Source of the DNA: Empedobacter brevis NBRC 14943 = ATCC 43319
Lineage (GTDB): Bacteria; Bacteroidota; Bacteroidia; Flavobacteriales; Weeksellaceae
DNA: 64,000 nucleotides
Direction of reading: 5' to 3'
Assembly (NCBI RefSeq): GCF_000382425.1
Contig: NZ_KB908300.1
Location: 1 to 64,000 of the forward strand
The translations under genes were made by a program, and so were the position numbers. The notes beneath the pieces are model-generated. The model had not been told where the DNA came from, did not search any database, and worked only from the letters and a program-made list of their open reading frames with translations. Shown here one piece after another: positions 17,510 through 27,059 of this stretch. Numbering within the stretch: the first letter of the stretch is position 1; every line of letters starts with the position of its first letter.

Positions 17510-18385
17510 TTAATCTTCGTCTATGAAACGTTTCGTGATGGATTGATAAGAATCGATACGACGGTCTCTTAAGAAAGGCCAGTGTTTACGGAAGAAATCA
17601 GATTCGTTAAGATCTAACTCGACAACTTCAGTTTCTTCTCTGTCGTGCGAAGCCAAATACAACAACTTCCCTTGTGCATTTGTAGCAAAAGATCCACCCC
17701 AGAACTTCATCGCTCCATCCTGTTCAAACCCTACCCGATTTACAGAAACAACAGGTACACCATTTGCTACGGCATGCGAACGTTGAATTGTTTGCCAAGC
17801 ATTGTATTGATCTGTATTTGTTTCCTCATCTTGATCGGTTGCCCAACCAATAGCTGTTGGATAAAATAAAATATCAGCCCCCATTAAGGCAGTAATACGA
17901 GCTGCTTCCGGGTACCATTGATCCCAACAAATTAAAACACCAATTTTTCCAAATTTAGTATCAAATACTTTGTATCCTAAATCTCCAGGAGTAAAGTAGA
18001 ATTTTTCATAGAAAGCAGGGTCATCAGGAATGTGCATTTTACGGTATTTTCCTAAATATTGTCCGTCAGCATCTAGAATAGCGGTTGTATTATGGTATAA
18101 GCCTTGCGCTCGTTTTTCGAATAAAGAAGCAATAATAACTACTCCCAATTCTTTTGCTACGACTGATAATGCATCTGTTGATGGACCAGGAATCGATTCT
18201 GCTAAATCGAAATTATCATAGTCTTCTACATCACAGAAATATAATGAAGTAAACAATTCTTGCAAACATACAATCTGAGCTCCTTTCTCAGCAGCTACTT
18301 TTACCTGTTCTATTGCTTTGTCTAAATTTTCTTGTTTGTTATTAGTACAAGTCATTTGTACCATTCCAACTTTAACTTTTGCCAT
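17510..18385 (-). CDS. aguB: N-carbamoylputrescine amidase
   Basis: A 291-residue nitrilase-superfamily amidohydrolase converting N-carbamoylputrescine to putrescine, CO2 and ammonia. The catalytic triad is visible: E43 in LQELF, K116 in KYRKMHIPDD and C153 in ICWDQWYPE. I start at the ATG giving MAKVKVGMVQM. A longer frame with a TTG start at 18466 adds a hydrophobic 27-residue stretch unlike this cytosolic family, and a promoter element lies inside it. It is the first gene of aguB-bla-aguA. Together with aguA it makes putrescine from agmatine; the arginine decarboxylase that supplies agmatine is not in the window. Confidence 0.92.
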   Translation of the reverse strand: MAKVKVGMVQMTCTNNKQENLDKAIEQVKVAAEKGAQIVCLQELFTSLYFCDVEDYDNFDLAESIPGPSTDALSVVAKELGVVIIASLFEKRAQGLYHNTTAILDADGQYLGKYRKMHIPDDPAFYEKFYFTPGDLGYKVFDTKFGKIGVLICWDQWYPEAARITALMGADILFYPTAIGWATDQDEETNTDQYNAWQTIQRSHAVANGVPVVSVNRVGFEQDGAMKFWGGSFATNAQGKLLYLASHDREETEVVELDLNESDFFRKHWPFLRDRRIDSYQSITKRFIDED

Positions 18386-18424
18386 TTTATAAATAGGTCT
18401 AAAAATAAAAATGAATAATAATGA

Positions 18425-18432
18425 CAAAAATA
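18425..18432 (-). promoter_or_regulatory. -7 element of the aguB-bla-aguA operon
   Basis: Minus-strand TATTTTTG, about 40 bp before the chosen aguB ATG. No TTG is seen at the ideal -33 spacing. It lies within the longer alternative frame and supports the shorter start. Confidence 0.4.
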
Positions 18433-18646
18433 GGGAATTTAGTATGATATAATTAATTAGAGACAATTTTTAAGAATAATTTATACATCAATATTCTCTT
18501 TTAAAGAATTACTTCAATTCATCTGATAATGCTAAATAGCGAAAAAAATTAAGAAAATTTTAAATAAAATTTACCTAAATATTATAATTTTTAACAAGTC
18601 TTTATTAAACTGTACCTTTTATTTTTGCCAGGTAATAATTTATAAC

Positions 18647-19291
18647 ATGAAAAAATTAATTGCTCTTTCTTGTCTTTTTAGCGGAATTTTTGCTTCAGCT
18701 CAAAGTCAAGAAAGTTACATTTTAGCAGAAAACACTGCTTCTTCATCCACTTCTATCACAACAAAAAAAATTACGTATGATGACCATTTAATGGCTGCTG
18801 AATCGTTCAGCATTCCAATCATTAAAAGCTTTGATGATATTGAAGGTTTAGTTGTAACGAAAAAATTGGTCGCTGTTCCTGAAGAAGGAAATGGTTACAC
18901 AATTGAAAAACTAACTCATAGTAAAGCTTTTTTAAACAACAGAGCTAAAAGTGTCTTAGAAAAAATAGCTTCTAAGTTTTTGGACGAAAACAACGCAACG
19001 ATTACAGTTACTTCTTTAACCAGATCAGAAGAAAGTCAAGCTAGTTTGAGACGAGTAAACAGTAATGCAGCGAAAGGAGACAGTTCTCATAACTATGGTG
19101 CATCTTTCGATTTATCGTATACCAAGTTTAATAACAAATACACGTACAATAAAAAACATCGTGATAATTTAGAAGCAATTCTGAAACAATTACAGGAAGA
19201 TGGAAAAATCTATTATATAAAAGAATACAGACAGCGTTGTTTTCATGTAACAGTGAGAAACCCTGATCAATTTAAATCAACAACGCTGTAA
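18647..19291 (+). CDS. Secreted M15-like (DUF5715-type) protein, copy 1
   Basis: A 214-residue protein with a signal peptide (ending FASAQ). The C-terminal half resembles the DUF5715 group, which shares the zinc-site layout of M15 D-Ala-D-Ala peptidases: SSHNYGASFDLSY supplies H148 and D155, and E193 with H200 in RCFHVTVR complete a likely metal and catalytic site. TSLTRSEESQ precedes it as in VanY-like enzymes. Likely location is the periplasm, likely role peptidoglycan peptide trimming; the role is inference. A paralog follows 43 bp downstream with its own -7-like element. TATTTTTG lies at 18620-18627 upstream of this copy. Confidence 0.75.
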   Translation: MKKLIALSCLFSGIFASAQSQESYILAENTASSSTSITTKKITYDDHLMAAESFSIPIIKSFDDIEGLVVTKKLVAVPEEGNGYTIEKLTHSKAFLNNRAKSVLEKIASKFLDENNATITVTSLTRSEESQASLRRVNSNAAKGDSSHNYGASFDLSYTKFNNKYTYNKKHRDNLEAILKQLQEDGKIYYIKEYRQRCFHVTVRNPDQFKSTTL

Positions 19292-19334
19292 TTTATTAAA
19301 GTTCTTTTCTATTTTTGCAGGAAAGGGTTGGGTC

Positions 19335-19916
19335 ATGAAACAATTTTTAGTTACGTTTTTTATTTGCTGTTCTTTTGTTGGTTATGCTCAGAAACGAGTA
19401 ATAATTGAACCTTCCGAGGAATATATTCAGCATTTGAACGCCGCAAAATCTCATAAACTAGAATTGATTGATGGTGATAAAAAATTGAATAAATACATCA
19501 ATCAGGGAAAATTAGTCAAAATAAAGCAACGTGGTTATGGTTGGCGAGTTGGTGATTTAACACACAGTCACTCTTATCTTATACCAAAAGGACGTGATGT
19601 TTTAAGTAGTATTGCGCGTGATTTTGTAAAAACTACAGGACAGAATTTTTTTGTTGTTACCTCAATGACACGAACGCTTCATGATCAAAACAGATTAAGA
19701 GGAGTTAATAAAAATGCTTCTTCTAATGACAGTTCGCATAATTTCGGTGCTGCATTTGACATTTCCTATGTACGGTTTAATCACAAAATAAGACCGGATT
19801 CTAAATTAGAAAAAGAGTTAGAACAAATCTTAAAAACTTATGTCAAAACAGGAAAAATATATTTTGTAAAAGAATCTAAAATGAAATGTTTTCATGTAAT
19901 CGTTCGGAATTATTAA
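19335..19916 (+). CDS. Secreted M15-like (DUF5715-type) protein, copy 2
   Basis: A 193-residue paralog of the preceding gene with a signal peptide (ending VGYAQ). It keeps the same core: TSMTRTLHDQNRLRG, SSHNFGAAFDISY with H135 and D142, then E180 and H187 in KCFHVIVR. Outside the core the two copies differ strongly, copy 2 lacking the serine/threonine-rich linker after the signal peptide. This suggests an old tandem duplication with separate specialisation. A -7-like TATTTTTG at 19310-19317 precedes it. The stop codon lies inside the terminator hairpin. Confidence 0.75.
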   Translation: MKQFLVTFFICCSFVGYAQKRVIIEPSEEYIQHLNAAKSHKLELIDGDKKLNKYINQGKLVKIKQRGYGWRVGDLTHSHSYLIPKGRDVLSSIARDFVKTTGQNFFVVTSMTRTLHDQNRLRGVNKNASSNDSSHNFGAAFDISYVRFNHKIRPDSKLEKELEQILKTYVKTGKIYFVKESKMKCFHVIVRNY

Positions 19917-19932
19917 TTCTGAACGATTTTTT
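19899..19932 (+). terminator. Terminator overlapping the second M15-like gene's stop
   Basis: Stem AATCGTTCGGAATTA / TTAATTCTGAACGATT with one mismatch, then a T run. The upper arm is coding sequence. Confidence 0.75.
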
Positions 19933-20078
19933 CATTTTACCACACCCCACCACCTATATAAACCACTATTATATTGGGTATAATTTTACCTTTATTTAAT
20001 CTTTACTTATTCTTGTATTAATCTAAAAACAGCATAAAATATAGAATTTTAGCATCTACAAAACAAGAGATGCACACA

Positions 20079-21632
20079 ATGAAAAAAATCGTATTATCGC
20101 TGGTATTAATGGGAGGTTTTTATACTTCTTTACACGCCCAACAAATTGCAAAAGGAATCGTTTTTGAAGATAAAAATCAAAACAACAAATTTGATAAATC
20201 TGAAAAACGCTTGGCGAATGTACAAGTGAGTAACGGGAAACAAGTTGTTTCTACCAATGAAAAAGGAGAATATCAAATCAGTATTGATAATGAAACAATT
20301 TTATTTGTCGTTAAACCTACAAATTATAAAACGCCAACGAATGAATTTAATCAGCCTCAATTCTTCTATATTCATAAACCAAATGGTTCTCCAAAATTAG
20401 AATATACAGGTTCTGCTCCGACAGGAAGCATTCCCAAAAGTGTTGATTTCGCCTTAATTCCTACAAAAGAAAATGAAAAATTTTCAGCATTAATTTTTGG
20501 CGACCCTCAAGCTTATACAGAAGAAGAAATTGACTATTTCTCAAAAGGTATAATCGACGATGTAAAAGGAATCAAAGGAATGGAATTTGGACTTTCCTTA
20601 GGTGATTTGGTTGGTGACGATTTAAACCTTCATCCCTCTTATATCAAAACTGTCTCAAAAGTTGGTTTACCGTGGTACAATGTCATGGGAAATCATGATA
20701 TGAATTATGACGCGAAAGAAGATCAGTATGCGGATGAAACGTTTGAGAAAAATTTTGGACCAAATAACTATTCGTATAATATCGGTAAGGCTCATTTCAT
20801 TGTATTGGATGATATTTTGTATCCAGATCCGCGAGATGGAAAAGGATATTGGGGAGGATTCCGTCCCGATCAATTGGAATTCATCAAAAATGATTTAAAA
20901 TTTGTACCCAAGGATCATTTGATTGTTTTAGCATTTCACATTCCATTACGTGACACACGACCGGAAGACAGAAACAAATTATTCGACTTATTAAAAGATT
21001 ACCCAAATACTGTTTCGATGTCTGCACATACGCATTTTCAGGAACAGATTTTCTATACTAATCAGGACGGTTGGGCACAGCAGAAACCTCATCATGAATA
21101 TAATGTAGGGACTACTTCCGGTGATTGGTATTCAGGTCCAAAAGATGCAAAAGGAGTTCCGGCATCTACGATGCGTGACGGAACACCTAAAGGATATGCT
21201 TTTTTACATATAGATGGTAATCAATATAAGTTTGACTATAAAGTAGCTAATTCTCCTAAAGAGAAACAAATTGATTTATACCACACAAAAAAAGTAAAAG
21301 AAGGAAAACGTAACAGGGCATTTCTTTATGCAAATTTCTTCATGGGACACGAATCAAATAAAGTTGAATATAGAGTAAACAATGGCGAATGGAAAGAAAT
21401 GAATTGGGATCCTACAGTCGATTACAACTATATGGAAACTATCATGAAAATCGATAATGCTGAGATTACAAATATTGGAAATAGACCTTCCGCTCCGGAA
21501 ATATCAAAACATATTTGGTCGGTTCGATTACCAAATAAACTAAAAACAGGTACATATCAAATCGAAGTAAAAGCAACTGATTTGTATGGTCATACATTTA
21601 CAGAAAAATCTTCTTTTGAAGTTATCAAATAA
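20079..21632 (+). CDS. Secreted calcineurin-like metallophosphoesterase
   Basis: A 517-residue exported protein; I use the ATG that begins MKKIVLSLVLMGG because the signal peptide starts there (an in-frame ATG lies 9 bp upstream). After an N-terminal beta-sandwich (about 25-120, EDKNQNNKFDKSEKR and following, resembling MetallophosN) comes the catalytic domain: FGDPQAY, LGDLVGDD, MGNHDMNYD, FHIPL and SAHTHF are the dinuclear-metal motifs of the calcineurin superfamily. A C-terminal beta domain of MetallophosC type ends the protein. It hydrolyses a phospho-mono- or diester outside the cytoplasm. It lies just upstream of the SusC/SusD pair but is separated from it by a terminator. Confidence 0.87.
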   Translation: MKKIVLSLVLMGGFYTSLHAQQIAKGIVFEDKNQNNKFDKSEKRLANVQVSNGKQVVSTNEKGEYQISIDNETILFVVKPTNYKTPTNEFNQPQFFYIHKPNGSPKLEYTGSAPTGSIPKSVDFALIPTKENEKFSALIFGDPQAYTEEEIDYFSKGIIDDVKGIKGMEFGLSLGDLVGDDLNLHPSYIKTVSKVGLPWYNVMGNHDMNYDAKEDQYADETFEKNFGPNNYSYNIGKAHFIVLDDILYPDPRDGKGYWGGFRPDQLEFIKNDLKFVPKDHLIVLAFHIPLRDTRPEDRNKLFDLLKDYPNTVSMSAHTHFQEQIFYTNQDGWAQQKPHHEYNVGTTSGDWYSGPKDAKGVPASTMRDGTPKGYAFLHIDGNQYKFDYKVANSPKEKQIDLYHTKKVKEGKRNRAFLYANFFMGHESNKVEYRVNNGEWKEMNWDPTVDYNYMETIMKIDNAEITNIGNRPSAPEISKHIWSVRLPNKLKTGTYQIEVKATDLYGHTFTEKSSFEVIK

Positions 21633-21654
21633 CCGTTTTTACACATCTTGATTA

Positions 21655-21682
21655 GCCACTTCTTTACGAAGTGGCTTTTTTG
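21655..21682 (+). terminator. Terminator after the metallophosphoesterase
   Basis: Stem GCCACTTC / GAAGTGGC with a 5-nt loop and a run of T. Confidence 0.85.
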
Positions 21683-21877
21683 GATAAGATAAATTACAAT
21701 TTTATACTGTTAAATAAAAATCAATAAACCCTTTGTTTAATGTAAAATTATTTTCAACACCTCTATTTTAGTAATGTTTACTTAAAAATCTCTTAATCCT
21801 TATTTAAACTCACTCAAGAAAAGAACGGTTAGTTTTGTTAAAATTTTTAACACATAAACATATTTATACTCACAGTC

Positions 21878-24800
21878 ATGAAGCAATTAAAATTACCACT
21901 ACTTCTACTTAGTGGATTTTTAAGTTTACACGCCAATGCTAAAACTTATAGTAATACAATTCATAACTATACAATTTCGAAAGATCAAAACCCTATCAAA
22001 GGGCGAATAGTTGACCAAAATGGATTTGGAGTAGCAGATGTCGAAATTATCATCAAAGGAACTTCATTCAAGACTTTTACGGACAGTGATGGTAACTTTG
22101 AATTTATCTCAATTAATGTTACACATCCAACTCTACTGGTAAATTCTTCTCAACATAAATATGTAGAATATACGCCAAAAGATATTTCTCAAATTAAAAT
22201 TATTTTACAAGAAGAAGCAAATCAACTAAATGAAGTCATTGTCACTGCTTTAGGAATAAAACGAGAACAGAAAAAACTTGGATTTGCGCAGCAAAAAATT
22301 GATGCAAAAGAATTGGCTACAGCCGAGGCAAACAACTGGTCATCTGGTTTGAAAGGAAAAGTTGCAGGTTTGAATATTATCTCCGGAGGAAACGGACCTA
22401 TTAACTCTCAGCAAATTATTTTACGCGGAGCCAATTCTATTGATCCATCAAAAAATTATGCTCTAATCGTCATCGATGGAGTTCCTATGAGTACAGAAAT
22501 GACCTCATCCGGAAACAACACGGCTTATATGGGAGATGATTCACCTATCGATTTTGGAAATGGTATTTCCGATATTAATCAAGCCGATATTGAAAGTGTT
22601 ACAGTTTTAAAAGGTCCCGCTGCTGCTGCTTTATATGGAAACAAAGCTGCGAATGGAGCATTGATTATAACAACAAAATCAGGAAAGAAAGGAAAAAAGC
22701 TTGGATTAGAATATAAATCCACTGTTGCAGTTGATGTGGTAAATAACTGGCCAGATTTTCAATATGAATATGGACAAGGAACAGGAAAAAGTTTTGATAA
22801 GAATGGCAACCCTTATTATTCGTACCAGACTTCTGTAGACGGACCAAATACAGGTAGTACTTCTTCTGCTTTCGGGCCTAAATTTAATGGACAACAGTTC
22901 TTTCAATATGATCCAAATTTAGAAAAGCAAGGAACTGAAAGAACACTATGGCGTCCTTATAAAGACAATAGAAAAGGATTTTGGCAAACAGGATTCACAT
23001 TCAGTAATTCTGTTACCCTTTCAGGCGGTAATGAAAAAGGAAGCATAAGAGCCTCTATTGGTCATCAAAAAAACAGTTGGATTATGCCTAATACAGGATA
23101 CGAAAACTACACGGCTTCTATCAATGGAAACTACGAAGTTAGCGACCGTATCAAAGTTTCGACTGTTTTAAATTATACCCGAAAAACAAGCGATAATTTG
23201 CCCGGAACCGGATATAATAATGGGTCAATAGCTTACTTTATGATTTTCCAAAATCCAAATGTTGATTTGGCTTGGTACAAACCTATTTGGAAAAAAGATT
23301 TTGATGGAGTAAAAATGATTCGCCCTTATAGTTCCTATATGGACAATCCATACGCCATTGCATACGAAGCGGTAAATCCAATGAGTAGCAACCAACTTGT
23401 AGGAAACGTTAAAGTTGATTTTAAATTGACAAATAAATTAAATTTAATGCTACGCCCCGCTATCAATACCTATACCCAATTACGTGAACAAAAACGTCCT
23501 TTTGACATGAACCGTACACCAAATGGTTACTACAAAAGACAAGACATTTCAAAAACGGAAACAAATGTCGATTTCCTATTGACTTATACTGATAAATGGG
23601 GAGATTTTGGATTGACTGCAAATCTTGGAGGAAATAGAAAAAATTATGAATACCGTAATCTTACCGCTTGGGTAAATGGATTAGCTTCACCGGGCGTATA
23701 TAAGCTTTCGAATGGATTAACTTCTCCTTTTACCCGTACATACGATTCTAATTTGAAAGAAAATTCATTATATGGAATGGCCTCTTTTGGATGGAAAGAT
23801 ATGATTTTTGTAGATATAACGTCAAGAAATGATTGGAATTCTTCTGTAGCGCTTAAATATAGTTCATTCTTCTATCCTTCAATATCATCCAGCTTTATTT
23901 TATCCGATTTATTTAAAATTAAAGGGCCTGTGAATTATTTAAAATATCGTCTGTCATTTGCAAAAGTAGGAAATGGTGGAACACCAGGCTGGACCAATAG
24001 ATATTATGAGCAAAGTGATTTTACTGCTTCTGCAGTTGTTTCGGGAAAATTATTTAATCCGAATATCAAACCTGAAACTACGACCTCTTGGGAAACAGGT
24101 TTTGAAGCTTTGTTATTCAAAAAAAGAGTGAGTTTAGATTTTACAGTTTATCAACAAAGTACAAAAAATCAAATTTTCGAATTGCCTAACGATATCACAA
24201 CAGGTTACTCTAAACGAGTTGTAAATGGAGGTGAAATAGAAAACAAAGGAATTGAATTAACCGCTTCGTATTCACCTGTTAAAAATAAAAATTTTGAATG
24301 GAGAATGACAGCCAACTGGGCAAAGAATGAAAGTAAGATAAAATCTTTAGTTGAAGGAATCGAAGATGATCAAATGATTCTTGACCAATCCGGAACGGTT
24401 TATCAAATTGCCAAAGTAGGGGGAGCTTATAATGCTTTATACGGGGAAAAATTTGTTCGTAATGAAGCAGGACAAATTATTTATGATGCTAAAACCGGGG
24501 TTCCAATTAAAAATGGTTTACTAGAGTATGTAGGAGATGCAACACCTAAATGGAAAGCCGGGTTCACAAACGAAATCAAGTATAAATCTTTTCGTTTTAG
24601 TTTTACTTTAGATGGTCAATATGGAGGAATTGTTTATTCTCAAACTTATCATAAAATGATGGAACAAGGCAAATTAGCCGATTCATTACCAGGACGAGAA
24701 GAAGGTTATATCATAGGAAATGGAGTTGTTTTAAATGCTGACGGAACATATTCTCCGAACACTACAAAAGCTGATGTAGCAACTTATTATGCAGAATACA

Positions 24801-25081
24801 ACCGTCGGGCAAATGTAGAATCAAATTCATTTGAAGCATCCTATTTAAAATTAAGAGAAGTTAGTTTCACGTTTGATTTTCCTAAAAGATTATTATCCAA
24901 AACAGGTTTGGAAGCTTTATCATTAACTGTTTACGGGCGTGATTTATTCACCATCAGTGATTTTCCTTTATATGATCCGGAAACAGCTTCATTAAATGGA
25001 AATATGTATGTTCCCGGAGTTGAAATGGGACAAATGCCATCAACTGCTACCTATGGTATCACATTAAAAGCTTCATTATAA
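21878..25081 (+). CDS. SusC/RagA-type TonB-linked outer membrane transporter
   Basis: A 1067-residue TonB-dependent transporter. Signal peptide, then a carboxypeptidase-regulatory-like domain (IKGRIVDQNGFGVADVEI, about residues 41-110), then the TonB box/linker (LNEVIVTALGIKREQKK), plug domain (about 130-240, with VLKGPAAAALYGNKAANG) and a 22-strand barrel to the C-terminus. With the SusD protein 23 bp downstream it forms a bin-with-lid nutrient importer. The nutrient is unknown: no glycoside hydrolase, protease cluster or ECF sigma/anti-sigma pair is adjacent. A TAGTTTTG -7-like element at 21830-21837 precedes the gene. Confidence 0.95.
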   Translation: MKQLKLPLLLLSGFLSLHANAKTYSNTIHNYTISKDQNPIKGRIVDQNGFGVADVEIIIKGTSFKTFTDSDGNFEFISINVTHPTLLVNSSQHKYVEYTPKDISQIKIILQEEANQLNEVIVTALGIKREQKKLGFAQQKIDAKELATAEANNWSSGLKGKVAGLNIISGGNGPINSQQIILRGANSIDPSKNYALIVIDGVPMSTEMTSSGNNTAYMGDDSPIDFGNGISDINQADIESVTVLKGPAAAALYGNKAANGALIITTKSGKKGKKLGLEYKSTVAVDVVNNWPDFQYEYGQGTGKSFDKNGNPYYSYQTSVDGPNTGSTSSAFGPKFNGQQFFQYDPNLEKQGTERTLWRPYKDNRKGFWQTGFTFSNSVTLSGGNEKGSIRASIGHQKNSWIMPNTGYENYTASINGNYEVSDRIKVSTVLNYTRKTSDNLPGTGYNNGSIAYFMIFQNPNVDLAWYKPIWKKDFDGVKMIRPYSSYMDNPYAIAYEAVNPMSSNQLVGNVKVDFKLTNKLNLMLRPAINTYTQLREQKRPFDMNRTPNGYYKRQDISKTETNVDFLLTYTDKWGDFGLTANLGGNRKNYEYRNLTAWVNGLASPGVYKLSNGLTSPFTRTYDSNLKENSLYGMASFGWKDMIFVDITSRNDWNSSVALKYSSFFYPSISSSFILSDLFKIKGPVNYLKYRLSFAKVGNGGTPGWTNRYYEQSDFTASAVVSGKLFNPNIKPETTTSWETGFEALLFKKRVSLDFTVYQQSTKNQIFELPNDITTGYSKRVVNGGEIENKGIELTASYSPVKNKNFEWRMTANWAKNESKIKSLVEGIEDDQMILDQSGTVYQIAKVGGAYNALYGEKFVRNEAGQIIYDAKTGVPIKNGLLEYVGDATPKWKAGFTNEIKYKSFRFSFTLDGQYGGIVYSQTYHKMMEQGKLADSLPGREEGYIIGNGVVLNADGTYSPNTTKADVATYYAEYNRRANVESNSFEASYLKLREVSFTFDFPKRLLSKTGLEALSLTVYGRDLFTISDFPLYDPETASLNGNMYVPGVEMGQMPSTATYGITLKASL

Positions 25082-25104
25082 TTTTCAATATTCAATTTAT
25101 TAAA

Positions 25105-26556
25105 ATGAAAAAAATTTCAATTAAAATAGTACTCGCTTTAACCATGATTTCAACCGTTTTTTCTTGCACAAATGATTTTGAAAAAACGAATGAAGATCCC
25201 AACTTAATCACAGAAATTAATTCAGGCTCTGTATTAAATCCTGTCTTATACGATTTAGCGGAAAATAATGTGCTTAAAAATTACGACATCACAGCTCAAT
25301 TGATGCAAGTACACATTCCCTATCCAAGCAATGCAATGGGCCTTCATCGTTATGATGTGACAACAGGAACAGGTAATTCTACATGGAACAATGCGTATAA
25401 GAACCTTGTGAATTTAGAAGAAATGTTGAAGGTTTCTCAAAAAGCAGGCGATGTAAATTATCAAGCCGTTGCTCTAACGATACGTTCTCTCGTGATCTCT
25501 AACCTAACGGATATGTTTGGCGATGTTCCCTTCTCTGAAGCTGCAAGAGCTGAAGAAGGAATTACCAAACCGAAATTTGACAAACAAGAAGATATTTACA
25601 AACAGTTAATCAGTGACTTAGAAAAAGCAAATTCACTGTATGTAAATAATTTAGGACTGAAGTATGGGAATGATATCCTCTTTCCAAATAACAATGGAAA
25701 CAACAATATTATTCGTTGGAAAAAATTTACAAATTCATTAAAAATGAGGCTATTGTTACGAATTTCGAATCGTAATGTCTCGGCATTAACTGAAATCAAA
25801 AAAATTATTGATAATCCAACTGTCTATCCGGTATTTGAAAATGAATCTGAATCAGCAATTCTTCAAATTTCTGGTTTAGCACCAAGTTTATCTCCATGGC
25901 CAAGAGAACAGGATTACAGAGACAGCAGAACATTTACCTCTTTCTTTATAGATCAAATGAACGAAACAACCGATCCGCGTTTACCAATTTTAGTTAACAA
26001 AGCTTCGAGTTTAGATGGTTCTTCTCTAGGTTACAAAGGGATACCCGCCGCATATGAAGGAAATAGTTCAGATTTCAAATTCAATCCTTCTTCTCCGAAT
26101 AATGCAATCGTTGTCGCTCCAATGAAAATACCATTGATGACCTATGCTGAAGTTGAATTTATCAAAGCTGAAATCGCTCAAAAAGGTTTAGGAGGTGACG
26201 CAAAAGCTCATTACGAAAAAGCTGTTAAAGCTGCCATTCTGTTGTGGACAAACACTGAACCTACTACTGATTTCATGGAACAAGAAAAAATAAGGTACAA
26301 CAATACGTTAGAACGTATTATCGAACAAAAATATTTTGCTTTATTCTTTACAGATTACCAACAATGGTTTGAGTATAAAAGAACAGGATTTCCAAAATTA
26401 CCAACAACCTCTACCATGTTGAATAATGCTAAAATGCCTCGTCGTTTACTTTACCCTACCAGTGTAAGAAACTACAATCCTGAAGGTTACCAGCAAGCCA
26501 TCCAACAAATGGGAGCTGATGATATCAATACGCGTGTTTGGTGGGATGTAAATTAA
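25105..26556 (+). CDS. SusD/RagB-like nutrient-binding lipoprotein
   Basis: A 483-residue lipoprotein (lipobox VFSC, acylated cysteine near residue 21). It resembles the SusD-like_2 subfamily that covers shorter partners of SusC: WNNAYKNLVNLEEML and IRSLVISNLTDMFGDVPFSEA are the typical TPR-like helices, and the C-terminal RIIEQKYFALFFTDYQQWFEYKRTGFP block is a hallmark. It caps the SusC barrel on the cell surface and captures substrate, often peptides or other non-starch ligands in this subfamily. Cotranscribed with SusC; a palindromic terminator follows. Confidence 0.93.
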   Translation: MKKISIKIVLALTMISTVFSCTNDFEKTNEDPNLITEINSGSVLNPVLYDLAENNVLKNYDITAQLMQVHIPYPSNAMGLHRYDVTTGTGNSTWNNAYKNLVNLEEMLKVSQKAGDVNYQAVALTIRSLVISNLTDMFGDVPFSEAARAEEGITKPKFDKQEDIYKQLISDLEKANSLYVNNLGLKYGNDILFPNNNGNNNIIRWKKFTNSLKMRLLLRISNRNVSALTEIKKIIDNPTVYPVFENESESAILQISGLAPSLSPWPREQDYRDSRTFTSFFIDQMNETTDPRLPILVNKASSLDGSSLGYKGIPAAYEGNSSDFKFNPSSPNNAIVVAPMKIPLMTYAEVEFIKAEIAQKGLGGDAKAHYEKAVKAAILLWTNTEPTTDFMEQEKIRYNNTLERIIEQKYFALFFTDYQQWFEYKRTGFPKLPTTSTMLNNAKMPRRLLYPTSVRNYNPEGYQQAIQQMGADDINTRVWWDVN

Positions 26557-26582
26557 TTGCATTTACATGTCACATTTTATAG

Positions 26583-26610
26583 AAAACGACCTTGTATACA
26601 AGGTCGTTTT
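26583..26610 (+). terminator. Terminator of the susCD operon
   Basis: Nearly perfect palindrome AAAACGACCTTG / CAAGGTCGTTTT. It lies before the chosen start of the next gene and argues against the longer upstream start of that gene. Confidence 0.8.
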
Positions 26611-26644
26611 CGTTTTATTTGTAACTTTCATAAAAAATTATCTC

Positions 26645-27001
26645 ATGCACATTGAAGAATTAAGAACATACTGTTTAGGACTCCCACAAGTGGAAGAAAA
26701 GTTTCCTTTTGATCAATCTACATTGGTTTTCTATATCGCGGGAAAAATGTTTTGTTTATGTAATATTAATGAATTTGATTCACTCAATCTCAAATGTGAT
26801 CCTGATCAGGCCTTAGAATTACGTGCTACTTATGAAGCTGTAACTCCTGGCTATCATATGAACAAAAAGCACTGGAATACCATTAAAATTCATCAAGACG
26901 TCAAAGATTCTCAAATTAAAGAATGGATCAAAGATTCTTATAATCTTGTCATCTTAACTTTACCAAAATCAAAAAGACCAGAATTATTAAAGGGTAATTA
27001 A
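26645..27001 (+). CDS. MmcQ/YjbR-family protein
   Basis: A 118-residue protein of the MmcQ/YjbR fold (CyaY-like, DNA-binding suggested for some members). Features: HIEELRTYCLGLPQVEEKFPF at the N-terminus, GKMFCLC in the middle, and GYHMNKKHWNTIKI followed by IKEWIKDSYNLV, all typical of the family. I start at the ATG giving MHIEEL because the upstream in-frame extension covers the susCD terminator and is hydrophobic and unlike the family. Biological role unknown. Confidence 0.85.
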   Translation: MHIEELRTYCLGLPQVEEKFPFDQSTLVFYIAGKMFCLCNINEFDSLNLKCDPDQALELRATYEAVTPGYHMNKKHWNTIKIHQDVKDSQIKEWIKDSYNLVILTLPKSKRPELLKGN

Positions 27002-27059
27002 AATTTAATTTCTTTCATTTCTTTAGGAAATATCTACAGATATTTTCATCTTTGCCACG

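Noticed and set aside
15727-18385. Recently acquired resistance island around the beta-lactamase
   Set aside because: No transposase, integrase or attC-like site, no composition break, and tight operon integration.
18386-18466. Hydrophobic N-terminal extension of AguB from a TTG codon
   Set aside because: The family is cytosolic and starts at MAKVKVG; a promoter element lies within the extension.
21878-26556. Polysaccharide utilisation locus
   Set aside because: SusC/SusD are present but no carbohydrate-active enzyme or hybrid sensor is nearby.
26567-26644. N-terminal extension of the YjbR-type gene
   Set aside because: It covers the susCD terminator and is unlike the family; the later ATG begins exactly where homology starts.
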